Below, one piece after another: positions 1 through 7,856 of a stretch of DNA of 44,383 bases. The DNA is from Anaerolineales bacterium. GTDB taxonomy: Bacteria; Chloroflexota; Anaerolineae; Anaerolineales; Villigracilaceae. The translations under genes and the position numbers were made by a program. Below the pieces are notes generated by a model. It saw only the letters and a list, made by a program, of their open reading frames with translations. It searched no databases and was not told where the DNA came from. Location: contig JAJTXU010000009.1 in NCBI GenBank assembly GCA_021462845.1, positions 1 through 44,383 of the forward strand, written 5' to 3'. How positions within the stretch are numbered: position 1 is the stretch's first letter; every line of letters begins with the position of its first letter.

Positions 1-1
1 C

Positions 2-91
2 TTTGCTCTCAAATCCAAACTGTATTTGCACGCCATTCATGCCGCTTATGACCAACTACGCAAACTCAACCCGCCACAACTTGTTGCGTAA
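2..91 (+). CDS. C-terminal end of an unknown protein (partial)
   Basis: An open frame runs in from the window edge for 29 codons and stops at a TAA at 89-91. The visible tail reads as an amphipathic helix containing AIHAAYDQLRKLNP. The next gene starts 39 bases later in the same direction behind its own ribosome binding site, so the two could be cotranscribed. Too little is visible to name a family, and a chance open frame cannot be excluded. Confidence 0.4.
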   Translation, partial: FALKSKLYLHAIHAAYDQLRKLNPPQLVA

Positions 92-130
92 GGTGAGTTC
101 ATAATTCAAACCCTGAAAGGAGATTAAACA

Positions 131-373
131 ATGGACTATGGAATGATCGGCAAACGCGAGAAAGCGCTCAGGTACGCTGAGGAGCGCCAACGGTTCCTCT
201 TCAACAAATTTGAAGTCACTTTCCACGGAGACAACAATAATCACTTTGTGAAATTTGACGGCGGAACATACTCCTGCGATTGCGAATTTTTCGTCACTCA
301 TCACCGATGCGCCCACACGATGGCTCTCGAAATCCTTCTAAAGGATATGGTGCCGGAAACGGTCGAATCCTGA
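131..373 (+). CDS. SWIM zinc-finger mini-protein
   Basis: This is an 80-residue protein with a CxC-x8-CxH pattern (C49, C51, C60, H62), the signature of the SWIM zinc finger. SWIM domains bind DNA or protein partners and usually sit inside larger proteins such as helicases or transposases. Here the finger is nearly the whole protein, preceded by a charged helix (residues 8-25) and a short beta segment. The ATG lies 8 bases after AAAGGAG, a good ribosome binding site. A terminator-like hairpin follows at 396-430. The partner and role cannot be read from the sequence. Confidence 0.75.
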   Translation: MDYGMIGKREKALRYAEERQRFLFNKFEVTFHGDNNNHFVKFDGGTYSCDCEFFVTHHRCAHTMALEILLKDMVPETVES

Positions 374-395
374 TTTCTGCCTGATTTTGCAACTC

Positions 396-430
396 AGCCG
401 CCCTCCACCTTGGATGGCGGCTTTTTGTTT
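396..430 (+). terminator. Rho-independent terminator after the SWIM gene
   Basis: AGCCGCC (396-402) pairs with GGCGGCT (416-422), and a T-rich tail follows directly. Confidence 0.7.
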
Positions 431-539
431 CGTAAGGGCTGTGCGCCTGAACCCGTCGAAAATGTAGCATCTTTTGCTGGAAGACTGAAAAATTAATGAG
501 AAGTTTTAAAAAACCAGCGTTTTCGATTAAAATTTTATT

Positions 540-1580
540 ATGCAAAAAATTTCACGGCGCGATTTTCTCAAACTTGGCGGCGCCAGCCTTGGCGCTTTCG
601 CATTCGCTCCCACACTTGGCGGTCTGTTCGACTTCGACGACAGCGACTTGATCCGCGTGGCAACCACGTCTGTTAGCGTGTATTCAAAACCCAGCGATGA
701 CAGCCCGATCGTTTCCACTTGGTACCGAGACGAACTGCTTCACAGTCTTGGCGAAGTAGTTGCCAGCGAACCTGAACATAACCCGGTCTGGTACCGTGTG
801 TGGGGAGGCTATATCCACCGGGCGAGGCTCCAAAAAGTAAAGATTGTATTCAACAAAACGCTGACTTCTATAGAGGAAGGCGCACTACGGCTGGCTGAGA
901 TCACGGTCCCATATTCCCAGCCTTGGCGCACCAGCCAGGCGTTCGGCTGGCAACAACTGGGATTCCGCCTCTACTACGGCTCTGTGCATTGGATAGAAGC
1001 CATTGAGCCGGGTCCCACCGGCGATCTTTGGTATCGAATTTACGATGACCTGACAGGCTTTCCCTATTATGTGGATGCGACGCACTTGAAGCCTATTCCG
1101 CTTGAGGAATTGACTCCGATCACGCCAGAAATCCCCGTCGAGCATAAGCGCATCGAAGTCAACCTGACGACCCAAACCCTGACGGCTTTTGAATACGACA
1201 AGCAAATTTTGAAGACTACTATCTGTTCAGGCATCCCGAATGGTTCGCGCGATGCGAATGGCATTCCTACCAAAACGCCGGCAGGGGAATTCCGCATCAT
1301 GGATAAAATGCCCAACAAACACATGGGCAACGGCAACCTCTTTGCCGATTTCACCGACTACGAACTCCCCGGCGTTCCGTGGACGTGCTTTTTCACTGAC
1401 AAAGGTCATGCTTTTCACGGCACCTACTGGCACGAAAATTACGGCGTGCCGATGAGCCGTGGTTGCATTAACATGCGCACCGAAGAAGCCAAATGGCTAT
1501 TCCGTTGGGCGAAACCCGATCATCAGATCGGCAAAACATTCAATCGCGGTTTCGGCACACTCGTGCGGATCTACTACTAG
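540..1580 (+). CDS. L,D-transpeptidase (YkuD domain) with Tat-like leader
   Basis: This 346-residue protein probably acts outside the membrane, making or remodelling peptidoglycan cross-links through an active-site cysteine. The N-terminus carries S-R-R-D-F-L-K at residues 5-11 followed by a Gly/Ala-rich stretch, which matches a twin-arginine signal. Residues of about 40-100 look like an SH3-type domain. The YkuD domain fills roughly 205-346 and contains FHGTYWH and the catalytic motif SRGCIN with Cys309; the common SHGCIN has His where this has Arg. The start has no Shine-Dalgarno sequence. Instead TAAAAT (528-533) lies 6 bases before the ATG, suggesting a leaderless mRNA. A paralogue with a very similar leader lies at 12719-13885. 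Confidence 0.9.
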   Translation: MQKISRRDFLKLGGASLGAFAFAPTLGGLFDFDDSDLIRVATTSVSVYSKPSDDSPIVSTWYRDELLHSLGEVVASEPEHNPVWYRVWGGYIHRARLQKVKIVFNKTLTSIEEGALRLAEITVPYSQPWRTSQAFGWQQLGFRLYYGSVHWIEAIEPGPTGDLWYRIYDDLTGFPYYVDATHLKPIPLEELTPITPEIPVEHKRIEVNLTTQTLTAFEYDKQILKTTICSGIPNGSRDANGIPTKTPAGEFRIMDKMPNKHMGNGNLFADFTDYELPGVPWTCFFTDKGHAFHGTYWHENYGVPMSRGCINMRTEEAKWLFRWAKPDHQIGKTFNRGFGTLVRIYY

Positions 1581-1583
1581 GCC

Positions 1584-2807
1584 ATGCCTGAGTTAATCTG
1601 GCGGGATAAACAACTCGCAACTCCCAAACCCGAATCGTTGGTCACAGATTCGATGATTTACCCGGGCGGGAACGGATACCCAACGGCGAAAGTTGATAAT
1701 CAGTTAATTTGGGGTGATAACCTGACGGTGATGGCATCGCTTCTTTCGGGTTATGAAGGCAAAATCAACCTGATCTATGCCGACCCTCCATTTTTTACGA
1801 ATAAAAAATTTCTGGCGCGCATAGGCAGGGGAGAGGATTCGCGCAAACCGCAAGACTGGAAACTTGCGGAAGGCTATCACGATTCGTGGAAGAGCCTGGA
1901 TTCGTACCTGGATTTCCTCTACCAGCGGCTTTTTCTCATGCACCGGCTTCTCGCTCCTAACGGGACGCTCTACCTCCACCTGGATTGGCACGCCGATTCG
2001 TATGCCCGCCTCCTGCTCGATGAAATTTTCGGCTCCGGGAATTTTTTGAATGAAATTATTTGGACATACCACGGACCATCCCCGATCAAGCGGGCGTTTA
2101 ACCGCAAGCATGACACCATCCTGTCCTACGTCAAAGGCGGGGCTTACACATTCAATGCCGATGCCGTTCGCGAGCCTTACAATCAAAATACGGTGAATAC
2201 GTTTAAGTCGTCGCGCAAGGCTGGTTTTGGAAAAATTCCAAATTTAGCGCGCGGTAAAGTGCCGGAGGATTGGTGGTACTTTCCTGTGGTGGCGCGTCTG
2301 CATAATGAACGTACGGGGTATCCCACGCAAAAGCCCGAAGCCCTGTTAGAAAGGATCATTCTCGCCTCCTCGAATCCTGGCGACATCGTTGCGGATTTCT
2401 TTTGCGGCTCAGGAACAACTTCCGCGGTCGCCGAACGCCATGGACGAAAATTTATTGCCAACGATGAATCATTCCGCGCGATTCACGCTTCTCGTAAAAG
2501 GCTCGCGGGCGCGAAACAACCTTTTTCATTGGACCGTGATTCGAATGTTGCGTTTTCGATCGCGCCGACGACCTCGACAACGAAAATAACTCTTTCCACA
2601 AATTCGGTTGCGCTGGCAACGAAACTCGGCGTGGATTATTGGGAGATTGATCCGAATTGGGATGGAGAAACGTTCAGAAGCGCGGCGCAGGCATCCCGTT
2701 CGAACAGAAGCGGGGACATTCCTCGGGAGTTGAAAATAAAAATCGGACGCAGGGTTTGCATCCGACTTGTCACTGCAAAAGGAAAACAGTTTCAATTACA
2801 CGTCTAG
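1584..2807 (+). CDS. Site-specific DNA methyltransferase, beta class (N6-adenine or N4-cytosine)
   Basis: This 407-residue protein transfers methyl groups from S-adenosylmethionine to DNA bases. The catalytic motif ADPPF is at residues 66-70, and the AdoMet-binding motif DFFCGSGTT is at 271-279. The order of catalytic motif before AdoMet motif defines the beta class. The last 110 or so residues, after the core fold, are an extra domain I do not recognise. The gene begins 3 bases after the L,D-transpeptidase stop and ends overlapping the convergent regulator gene by 12 bases. No restriction endonuclease is encoded beside it, so it is probably an orphan methylase, although a distant partner cannot be ruled out. 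Confidence 0.88.
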   Translation: MPELIWRDKQLATPKPESLVTDSMIYPGGNGYPTAKVDNQLIWGDNLTVMASLLSGYEGKINLIYADPPFFTNKKFLARIGRGEDSRKPQDWKLAEGYHDSWKSLDSYLDFLYQRLFLMHRLLAPNGTLYLHLDWHADSYARLLLDEIFGSGNFLNEIIWTYHGPSPIKRAFNRKHDTILSYVKGGAYTFNADAVREPYNQNTVNTFKSSRKAGFGKIPNLARGKVPEDWWYFPVVARLHNERTGYPTQKPEALLERIILASSNPGDIVADFFCGSGTTSAVAERHGRKFIANDESFRAIHASRKRLAGAKQPFSLDRDSNVAFSIAPTTSTTKITLSTNSVALATKLGVDYWEIDPNWDGETFRSAAQASRSNRSGDIPRELKIKIGRRVCIRLVTAKGKQFQLHV

Positions 2808-3452
2808 CCGATAACCGACGCCGCGGATCGTTTTGAGGAACTTGGGATTGTTGGGGTCTAGCTCGATGGCGCGGCGCAACCATGAAATGTGAACGTCCAG
2901 TGTGCGCGTATCGCCGGTGTAATTTGTTTCCCATACTTTTTTGAATAACGATTCGCGTTCCACTACTTCGCCGTGCTTGTCCATCAAAATATGGAGCAGG
3001 GTGATCAGGCGAGGGGTCAGTTTGGTGCTTTTGCCAAGGCATCGCACTCTGCGGTGTTCGATATCAAGGCGGATCGGTCCTACGCTCACGAGGTTGTTGC
3101 CGTCGCCGGGCATGAGCGCCTTGACTCGGTTAACCAACTTTTGCACAGTGAATGGAAGGGCAAGCACCGAGTCGGCGAGGTTTTTGTCGACGGGTTTTTC
3201 TTTTGCCAGGATGAGGATGATCGGAACTTTTTGATCTTTCTTACGCAAGGAAAGACAAATGCGCACACCTGTGCTTCGCAAGGAAGCGGCGTTGACGACC
3301 ACGACGACAGGATTGATTTGTTTTAGCTTGGATGCGGCTTGGCTTCCATTTTGAAAGGAACGAATATCAAATCCCTTCTTTTGCAAGTCGTTTGCAAAAG
3401 AAGGGATTTCTGCATGTCGTCCTTCGATAACGAGAAGTGTCGCCTTTTTCAT
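2796..3452 (-). CDS. OmpR/PhoB-type regulator with degenerate receiver
   Basis: This 218-residue protein pairs an N-terminal receiver-like domain with a C-terminal winged-helix DNA-binding domain of about residues 120-218. The latter includes the typical stretch LDVHISWLRRAI and ends in IRGVGYRLDV. The receiver lacks the residues needed for phosphorylation. The position of the phospho-accepting Asp is Asn54 (in VVVVNAAS), the N-terminal acidic pair is reduced to Glu10, and the Lys of the KP(F) motif is missing (LALPF). It is therefore probably a phosphorylation-independent regulator. No histidine kinase gene is adjacent. It is convergent with the methyltransferase gene and overlaps it. Confidence 0.88.
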   Translation of the reverse strand: MKKATLLVIEGRHAEIPSFANDLQKKGFDIRSFQNGSQAASKLKQINPVVVVVNAASLRSTGVRICLSLRKKDQKVPIILILAKEKPVDKNLADSVLALPFTVQKLVNRVKALMPGDGNNLVSVGPIRLDIEHRRVRCLGKSTKLTPRLITLLHILMDKHGEVVERESLFKKVWETNYTGDTRTLDVHISWLRRAIELDPNNPKFLKTIRGVGYRLDV

Positions 3453-3743
3453 TATGATATGACAGATGATAATTTCAAACGTGTTGATGAAAAATTACAA
3501 AGCCATTATACCTTAATCTTAACAAAAGTTGCTTGTAGTCTTTTAAGGTAGCGCCGATTAAACTACAACTTCGTCATCTTATCAAGATGCAATTTGTTCT
3601 TTAGACATCCTGCCTAACCGAATTTTTCTTTGCCGTCGAGTCGACTTGGATGTTGAGACTATCTTTTTTCTCTGGAGCGAAGGTGCTTCGCGAGAGGTCT
3701 TTTATATACAAAAGGATTGTAAAAAGCGCATTTCTCATCTTGC
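3453..3743. other. Intergenic region without a recognisable gene
   Basis: I see no convincing open frame. It contains a weak hairpin at about 3669-3700 (CTCT..GCGAAG gtg CTTCGC..AGAG followed by TCTTTT) that could terminate rightward transcription. It leads into the tRNA promoter. Confidence 0.5.
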
Positions 3744-3772
3744 TTGACGTTGCTTGTTGCCTGTGGTACTAT
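3744..3772 (+). promoter_or_regulatory. Sigma-70-type promoter of the initiator tRNA
   Basis: TTGACG (3744-3749) and TACTAT (3767-3772) are separated by 17 bases. Transcription would begin near 3779, about 14 bases before the mature tRNA. Confidence 0.8.
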
Positions 3773-3792
3773 CGGCGGGCTTTGGTACCCGA

Positions 3793-3864
3793 TGCGGGGT
3801 GGAGCAGTGGCAGCTCGTCGGGCTCATAACCCGAAGGTCGCAGGTTCAAGTCCTGCCCCCGCTA
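3793..3864 (+). tRNA. Initiator tRNA-fMet (CAU)
   Basis: A complete cloverleaf can be folded. The anticodon stem has three consecutive G:C pairs (TCGGG / CCCGA) around loop CTCATAA with anticodon CAT, the D-stem is GAGC/GCTC (A11:U24), and the T-arm is GCAGG-TTCAAGT-CCTGC. Acceptor positions 2-7 (GCGGGG) pair with CCCCGC, while 1:72 is T:T, that is, unpaired. The unpaired 1:72 position, the three G:C pairs and A11:U24 are hallmarks of bacterial initiator tRNA. CCA is not encoded. It is flanked by a promoter and a terminator and appears to be a single-gene transcript. Confidence 0.96.
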
Positions 3865-3868
3865 CTAG

Positions 3869-3903
3869 ACGGCACAACGTAAATCACGTTGTGCCGTTTT
3901 TTT
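3869..3903 (+). terminator. Rho-independent terminator of the tRNA
   Basis: A perfect 12-bp stem (ACGGCACAACGT / ACGTTGTGCCGT) with loop AAATC is followed by seven T residues. It reaches the stop codon of the convergent gene, so it may also serve that transcript. Confidence 0.9.
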
Positions 3904-4678
3904 ACCACTCACAGCCTGGCGTGGTGCTGATATTTGCAGAAACACCCACGCGCTTGTACATGGTGACTTTGTTAAACGGCTCCCCAAGGATTCCATCGTG
4001 GATCGCCCAGGAACGAAGCCGAATGCTGTTTGCCGCGCCGGAGGAACGGAACGGATTTGAATCGTCCAGCTGTTCACGAAGAATGCCTCCTTCCGCGAAT
4101 CCATCGTGGATCTGGCTCATTAACTTTTTTCCCGACTGATAACTGAACCCATAGCGCTCAAAGATGACCGCGTTGTGATAGTACAACGGTTCGATGTAAT
4201 ACATGTCATGCTTGAGATAGGTCATGAAATCTTCGAAAGCGCGAATCGCCGAACGTAGAGAACGCAAGCCGCGTCGGATTTGACCCGGCGCGAGACCTGC
4301 GTTCATGGCGGATCGTTCGGCTTCCACGTTCCGTTTTCGAATCCCAAAGCCGGTTGGGCTTCCGTCGGGCATTTTGTCCACATCGAAACGCGGCGAGGCG
4401 GGGTCGTTCAAAATATAAAGCAGGATGAAGATCTGCCCGTTCATGGAATCAGCCAGATGGGCGTAGAGAATCGGGTCGGGGAAATCTGCGCGGTGATATA
4501 GCATCATTTCCACATCGCTGGACCCTTCAGCAAAACGGAAACGCAAGAGTTCGTGGTTTTTCGCCACGTTCTCAAGATGGAACTTTTCGGTGAGTTCTGC
4601 TGGAATATAGCGGGAGTACATTTCCCGCTTTTCCGCTTCGGGAAGCTTGTTGATGCCGCCGATGGTGAATGGTTGCAC
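3902..4678 (-). CDS. Conserved protein of unknown function (258 aa)
   Basis: I do not recognise a named family. The protein is soluble, with no signal or membrane segment, and rich in aromatic and charged residues. Conserved-looking blocks include LYHRADFPDP, PRFDVDKMPDG, HDMYYIEPLYYHNA, VIFERYGFSYQ and LGEPFNKVTMYKRVG. The His/Asp/Glu-rich YYHNAVIFERYGF block could be a ligand or metal site, but that is speculation. The start is GTG at 4678; an internal ATG at 4621 would drop the first 19 residues. It lies 64 bases downstream of smpB in the same direction and converges on the initiator tRNA. Confidence 0.8.
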   Translation of the reverse strand: MQPFTIGGINKLPEAEKREMYSRYIPAELTEKFHLENVAKNHELLRFRFAEGSSDVEMMLYHRADFPDPILYAHLADSMNGQIFILLYILNDPASPRFDVDKMPDGSPTGFGIRKRNVEAERSAMNAGLAPGQIRRGLRSLRSAIRAFEDFMTYLKHDMYYIEPLYYHNAVIFERYGFSYQSGKKLMSQIHDGFAEGGILREQLDDSNPFRSSGAANSIRLRSWAIHDGILGEPFNKVTMYKRVGVSANISTTPGCEW

Positions 4679-4742
4679 GTGGATTGAGCTCTTTCCTCGT
4701 TCTCCTTTGACTCACTGAACAGCGAAAGAAGAACGATGAGAT

Positions 4743-5201
4743 TTATCGTACGCGTAATTGACGTTCCGAACTTCTCGCTTCGTCCCGCTTTGCGATGGTC
4801 GCTCGTTTATCGTATGCCTTTTTACCTTTGGCGAGCGCGATCTCGATCTTGGCGCGTCCATTTTTGAGGTATACGCGCGTTGGCACAACCGTCATACCTT
4901 TGATGCGGACGTTGTTCCACAGTTCGCGGATCTGTTTCTTGTGGAGCAGTAGTTTTCGCTTGCGCTTCGGATCGTGATTGAATCGGTTGGCTTGCGCGTA
5001 CGGGGCGATGTGCGCTTCGACCAGCCAGGCTTGTTCGCCGTTTTCAATATCCACAAAGGATTCTTGTATGCTCATTTGTCCCGCTCGTATCGATTTGATC
5101 TCGCTTCCTTGAAGGACAAGTCCCGCTTCGAATTTTTCCAGTAGAAAGTACTCAAAACTTGCTTTGCGGTTGTTGGCAACGATTTTTACATCTTCACTCA
5201 T
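4743..5201 (-). CDS. smpB: SsrA-binding protein SmpB
   Basis: This 152-residue protein binds tmRNA and delivers it to stalled ribosomes for trans-translation. It matches the family over its whole length, with the N-terminal block NNRKASFEYFLLEKFEAGL, the central QGSEIKSIRAG, and the basic C-terminal tail AKGKKAYDKRATIAKRD that enters the empty decoding site. TAATAT (5208-5213, minus strand) ends 6 bases before the ATG, so the mRNA may be leaderless. Its tmRNA is not in this window. The MFS gene is upstream and the 258-residue unknown gene downstream, in the same direction. Confidence 0.97.
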   Translation of the reverse strand: MSEDVKIVANNRKASFEYFLLEKFEAGLVLQGSEIKSIRAGQMSIQESFVDIENGEQAWLVEAHIAPYAQANRFNHDPKRKRKLLLHKKQIRELWNNVRIKGMTVVPTRVYLKNGRAKIEIALAKGKKAYDKRATIAKRDEARSSERQLRVR

Positions 5202-5250
5202 AGTTGGATATTACCACAATCCCCGGCATGACTTTTTGATCGATGAGTGC

Positions 5251-6507
5251 TCATCCCCATTTCAAAATTAATATTCCTGCCATGAAGCGTAACATAGCGA
5301 TCAACAACAGGGCGGCGGATAGGCCCATGAGCTCGCCTAACAAGGGCCCTCCCAGGGAGCCTATCAAGATCGATGCGTTGAGAATGATGTTGTACCATGC
5401 CAGGTGTGCTTGTCGGTCGTCTGGAGGGATATGGTCGAGCATGTAATTGGCGTATACCCCGGAGACCATGGCGAAGTTCAGCCCGCCGATCAGGGAGATT
5501 CCGTAATATTGCCAGACATTCGTTGAGCCTGCCAGCAACAGCGGATACAACGCCATCAAGGCGGCGCTCCAGCCGGTTAATACTTTGTTTCCAATACGAT
5601 GCGCCATTCTTCGAAGTTGCGTGGACCCCAGCAGGACGGTTAAGTAAAACAGCGCGGTGCCAATTCCGATGTTGTTGTCGTTCAACCCCAGCACGCGGAT
5701 ATTGTAGAGCGGGAATAACGGGGTGGGCAGATATTGCGACGCGTGAAATGCGAATAAGCCGATGAGCACGTTCCGAAACGGCGATTTCCAGATATCGAAG
5801 CGCAAGGCGGAGATGAAATTTCGGGCGGCGGATCGCGCCGGGGTGGGCAAAGCAGGTTGAATTCGGGGAGGCGGCGGGGCTTGTCCCTTCATCACCGGCG
5901 CGACAAAATAGAGGTGGTAACTGCTCATCGCCGCGCCGATTGCGCCGGCGGCAAAGACAATCTGGTATCCGAGCGGAAACGAAACGGTATCGAGCAGATA
6001 TCCGCTTGCGACTGAGGAGAGCATGTAGGCGAGGGCGAACATAACGTTGCGGATGCCAGCCACATGGGCGCGATATTCGACCGGGACAACTTCGGCAAAC
6101 AGGGCGTTGAAACCTACGCCCAGCGGGGTTAGAGGAATTGACATGAAGAACGTCAACAAGATGAACGCTGTGATCTGGCTTTCTTCCGAGAATACGATGG
6201 GAAGGATGATGAACGGGAAGAATCCAAGGCGATATACGACAGAGGTCCAGAAGATGGCTTTGCTGGTATCCCGCTTTTCGAGCCATTTTCCCGCTGGGAT
6301 GGCGAGAAGGAGATTCACTACCGCAGACATGGCGCTGATTAAACCGATTTCGAAACCCGTGCCGCCGATGCGCGTGATGTAGACGCTGAGGAAGTTGACC
6401 GCCGAGCCGCTGAGCACTCCAAACCAGGCGATGTCGAAATACAGGTGCTTGAAATTTGAATGGTGTTGTGATGGAATATCGTTGAGGCGGAAAATTTGGT
6501 TAAGCAT
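5251..6507 (-). CDS. MFS transporter
   Basis: This 418-residue polytopic membrane protein has about 12 hydrophobic segments. The loop after the second segment reads AGKWLEKRDTSK, a recognisable form of the major facilitator motif A. A hydrophilic central loop (PPPPRIQPALPTPARSAAR) separates two six-helix halves. The substrate cannot be told from sequence, and efflux of a small molecule is only a guess. The ATG at 6507 has no obvious ribosome binding site. It ends 49 bases before smpB, and an apparent smpB promoter lies in that gap. Confidence 0.9.
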   Translation of the reverse strand: MLNQIFRLNDIPSQHHSNFKHLYFDIAWFGVLSGSAVNFLSVYITRIGGTGFEIGLISAMSAVVNLLLAIPAGKWLEKRDTSKAIFWTSVVYRLGFFPFIILPIVFSEESQITAFILLTFFMSIPLTPLGVGFNALFAEVVPVEYRAHVAGIRNVMFALAYMLSSVASGYLLDTVSFPLGYQIVFAAGAIGAAMSSYHLYFVAPVMKGQAPPPPRIQPALPTPARSAARNFISALRFDIWKSPFRNVLIGLFAFHASQYLPTPLFPLYNIRVLGLNDNNIGIGTALFYLTVLLGSTQLRRMAHRIGNKVLTGWSAALMALYPLLLAGSTNVWQYYGISLIGGLNFAMVSGVYANYMLDHIPPDDRQAHLAWYNIILNASILIGSLGGPLLGELMGLSAALLLIAMLRFMAGILILKWG

Positions 6508-6692
6508 GGATTTTCACAGATTATTACACGGATTCGGAAACAAAGTGTAGCGTTCGATTTTGGAGTGGCGAAACGAGTGTGTAATAGTTCGCTTGCCACA
6601 GAAATTTTGAGTTGAACTCAGCGCTCTTTGCGGCAAAGGGACTTTTTCGTATTCATGGGATGAGAAAGTCCGTTTTCGGGTACGATTGTCGT

Positions 6693-7856
6693 ATGAATAA
6701 TCTCAAAACCTACTTTCAACTTGACCCTTCTGTAACGTTTCTCAATCACGGCTCGTTTGGAGCAACCCCGAAGCCGGTCATGGAGGACTACCAACGCTGG
6801 CAAAATGAGATGGAGAAACAACCCGTCGAATTTTTGGGGAGGAGGATCGCCTCCTTGTTGGCGGAGTCTCGCGCGCGACTTGGAAATTATTTAGGCGCTC
6901 GCGCCGATAACCTTGTGTATACCCAAAACGTGACGGTCTCCCTGAATATCATCGCCCGTTCGCTTGACTTGGGCGCAGGCGATGAAGTGCTGACCACGAA
7001 TCACGAGTATGGCGCGGTCGATCGTATGTGGCGTTTTCTTGCAAAGGAACGCGGGTTCAACTATATCAACCAGCCGCTTTCCACGCCCATTGCGTCTGAA
7101 GAGAAATTCATCGAAGAATTCTTTGCCGGCGTGACGCCAAACACCCGGGCGATCTGTGTAAGCCACATCACCTCGCCGACGGCGATCATTTTTCCCATCG
7201 TCGAGATCATCCGTCGCGCTCGAGAACGCGGTATCCTCACCATCGTGGATGGCGCTCACGCGCCGGGACAAATTCCACTGCATCTCGATTCGTTGGGCGC
7301 AGATTTTTATGGCGGCAACCTGCATAAATGGTTGTGCGCGCCCAAAGGCGCGGGTTTTCTGTATGCTTCTCCCGGCGTTCAGCGCTTGCTGAAGCCTTTG
7401 GTTGTGTCGTGGGGCTACGAATCGGAAACTCCCAGCGGTTCTGAATTTATCGATCATCATGAATGGTGGGGCACGCGCGATCATGCCGCGTTTTTGGCTG
7501 TTCCGGCGGCGATCGAATTTCAAGAAAAATATAATTGGGATGTTGTCCGCGATGCGTGCCACGAACTTGCGAGGGATGCCCAGCGGCGGATCTGCGAACT
7601 GACCGGGCTTGCCCCGCTTCACCCTCCGACGGGAAATTGGTTTCGCCAATTGTTCGCCGCGCCGCTCCCTTCACGAGTGGATGTGGCTGAGTTGAAGAAT
7701 CAGTTGTACGAGGAGTTCCGAATCGAGGTTCCCATCCTGAATTGGAACGGGAACAAATTGATCCGCATTTCCGTTCAGGGGTACAACACCGAGGAGGACT
7801 TGGATGTTCTGCTTCGCGCGTTATCGTCCCTTCTCGCAAGAGGAAACAAAACATGA
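6693..7856 (+). CDS. Class V-fold PLP-dependent aminotransferase/epimerase-like enzyme
   Basis: This 387-residue enzyme resembles the isopenicillin N epimerase / cysteine desulfurase-like branch. Visible features are FLNHGSFGATP near the N-terminus, the PLP-contacting VDGAHAPGQ, and the Schiff-base lysine Lys212 in GGNLHKWLCAPKGAGFLY. The N-terminal LNHGSFG block is typical of epimerase-like members and argues against NifS/IscS, as does the absence of a mobile Cys loop. The exact substrate is unknown. I chose the ATG at 6693 because TACGAT (6681-6686) ends 6 bases upstream, a leaderless arrangement. The frame is open upstream to a TTG at 6612 and an ATG at 6660. The stop overlaps the next start as ATGA. 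Confidence 0.88.
   Translation: MNNLKTYFQLDPSVTFLNHGSFGATPKPVMEDYQRWQNEMEKQPVEFLGRRIASLLAESRARLGNYLGARADNLVYTQNVTVSLNIIARSLDLGAGDEVLTTNHEYGAVDRMWRFLAKERGFNYINQPLSTPIASEEKFIEEFFAGVTPNTRAICVSHITSPTAIIFPIVEIIRRARERGILTIVDGAHAPGQIPLHLDSLGADFYGGNLHKWLCAPKGAGFLYASPGVQRLLKPLVVSWGYESETPSGSEFIDHHEWWGTRDHAAFLAVPAAIEFQEKYNWDVVRDACHELARDAQRRICELTGLAPLHPPTGNWFRQLFAAPLPSRVDVAELKNQLYEEFRIEVPILNWNGNKLIRISVQGYNTEEDLDVLLRALSSLLARGNKT

Noticed and set aside
3744-4139. Open frame of 131 codons covering the initiator tRNA
   Set aside because: It runs through a certain tRNA and its terminator, so it is not a gene.
5198-6286. Long minus-strand open frame (362 codons) in another frame of the MFS gene
   Set aside because: Its translation is Arg/Pro/His-rich with no hydrophobic pattern or motif, while the overlapping frame gives a clear 12-helix transporter.
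6508-6692. CACAGATTATTACACGGATT-like text upstream of the MFS gene as an operator
   Set aside because: It looks like a common dispersed phrase, but only one copy is in the window, with no symmetry to support a binding site.
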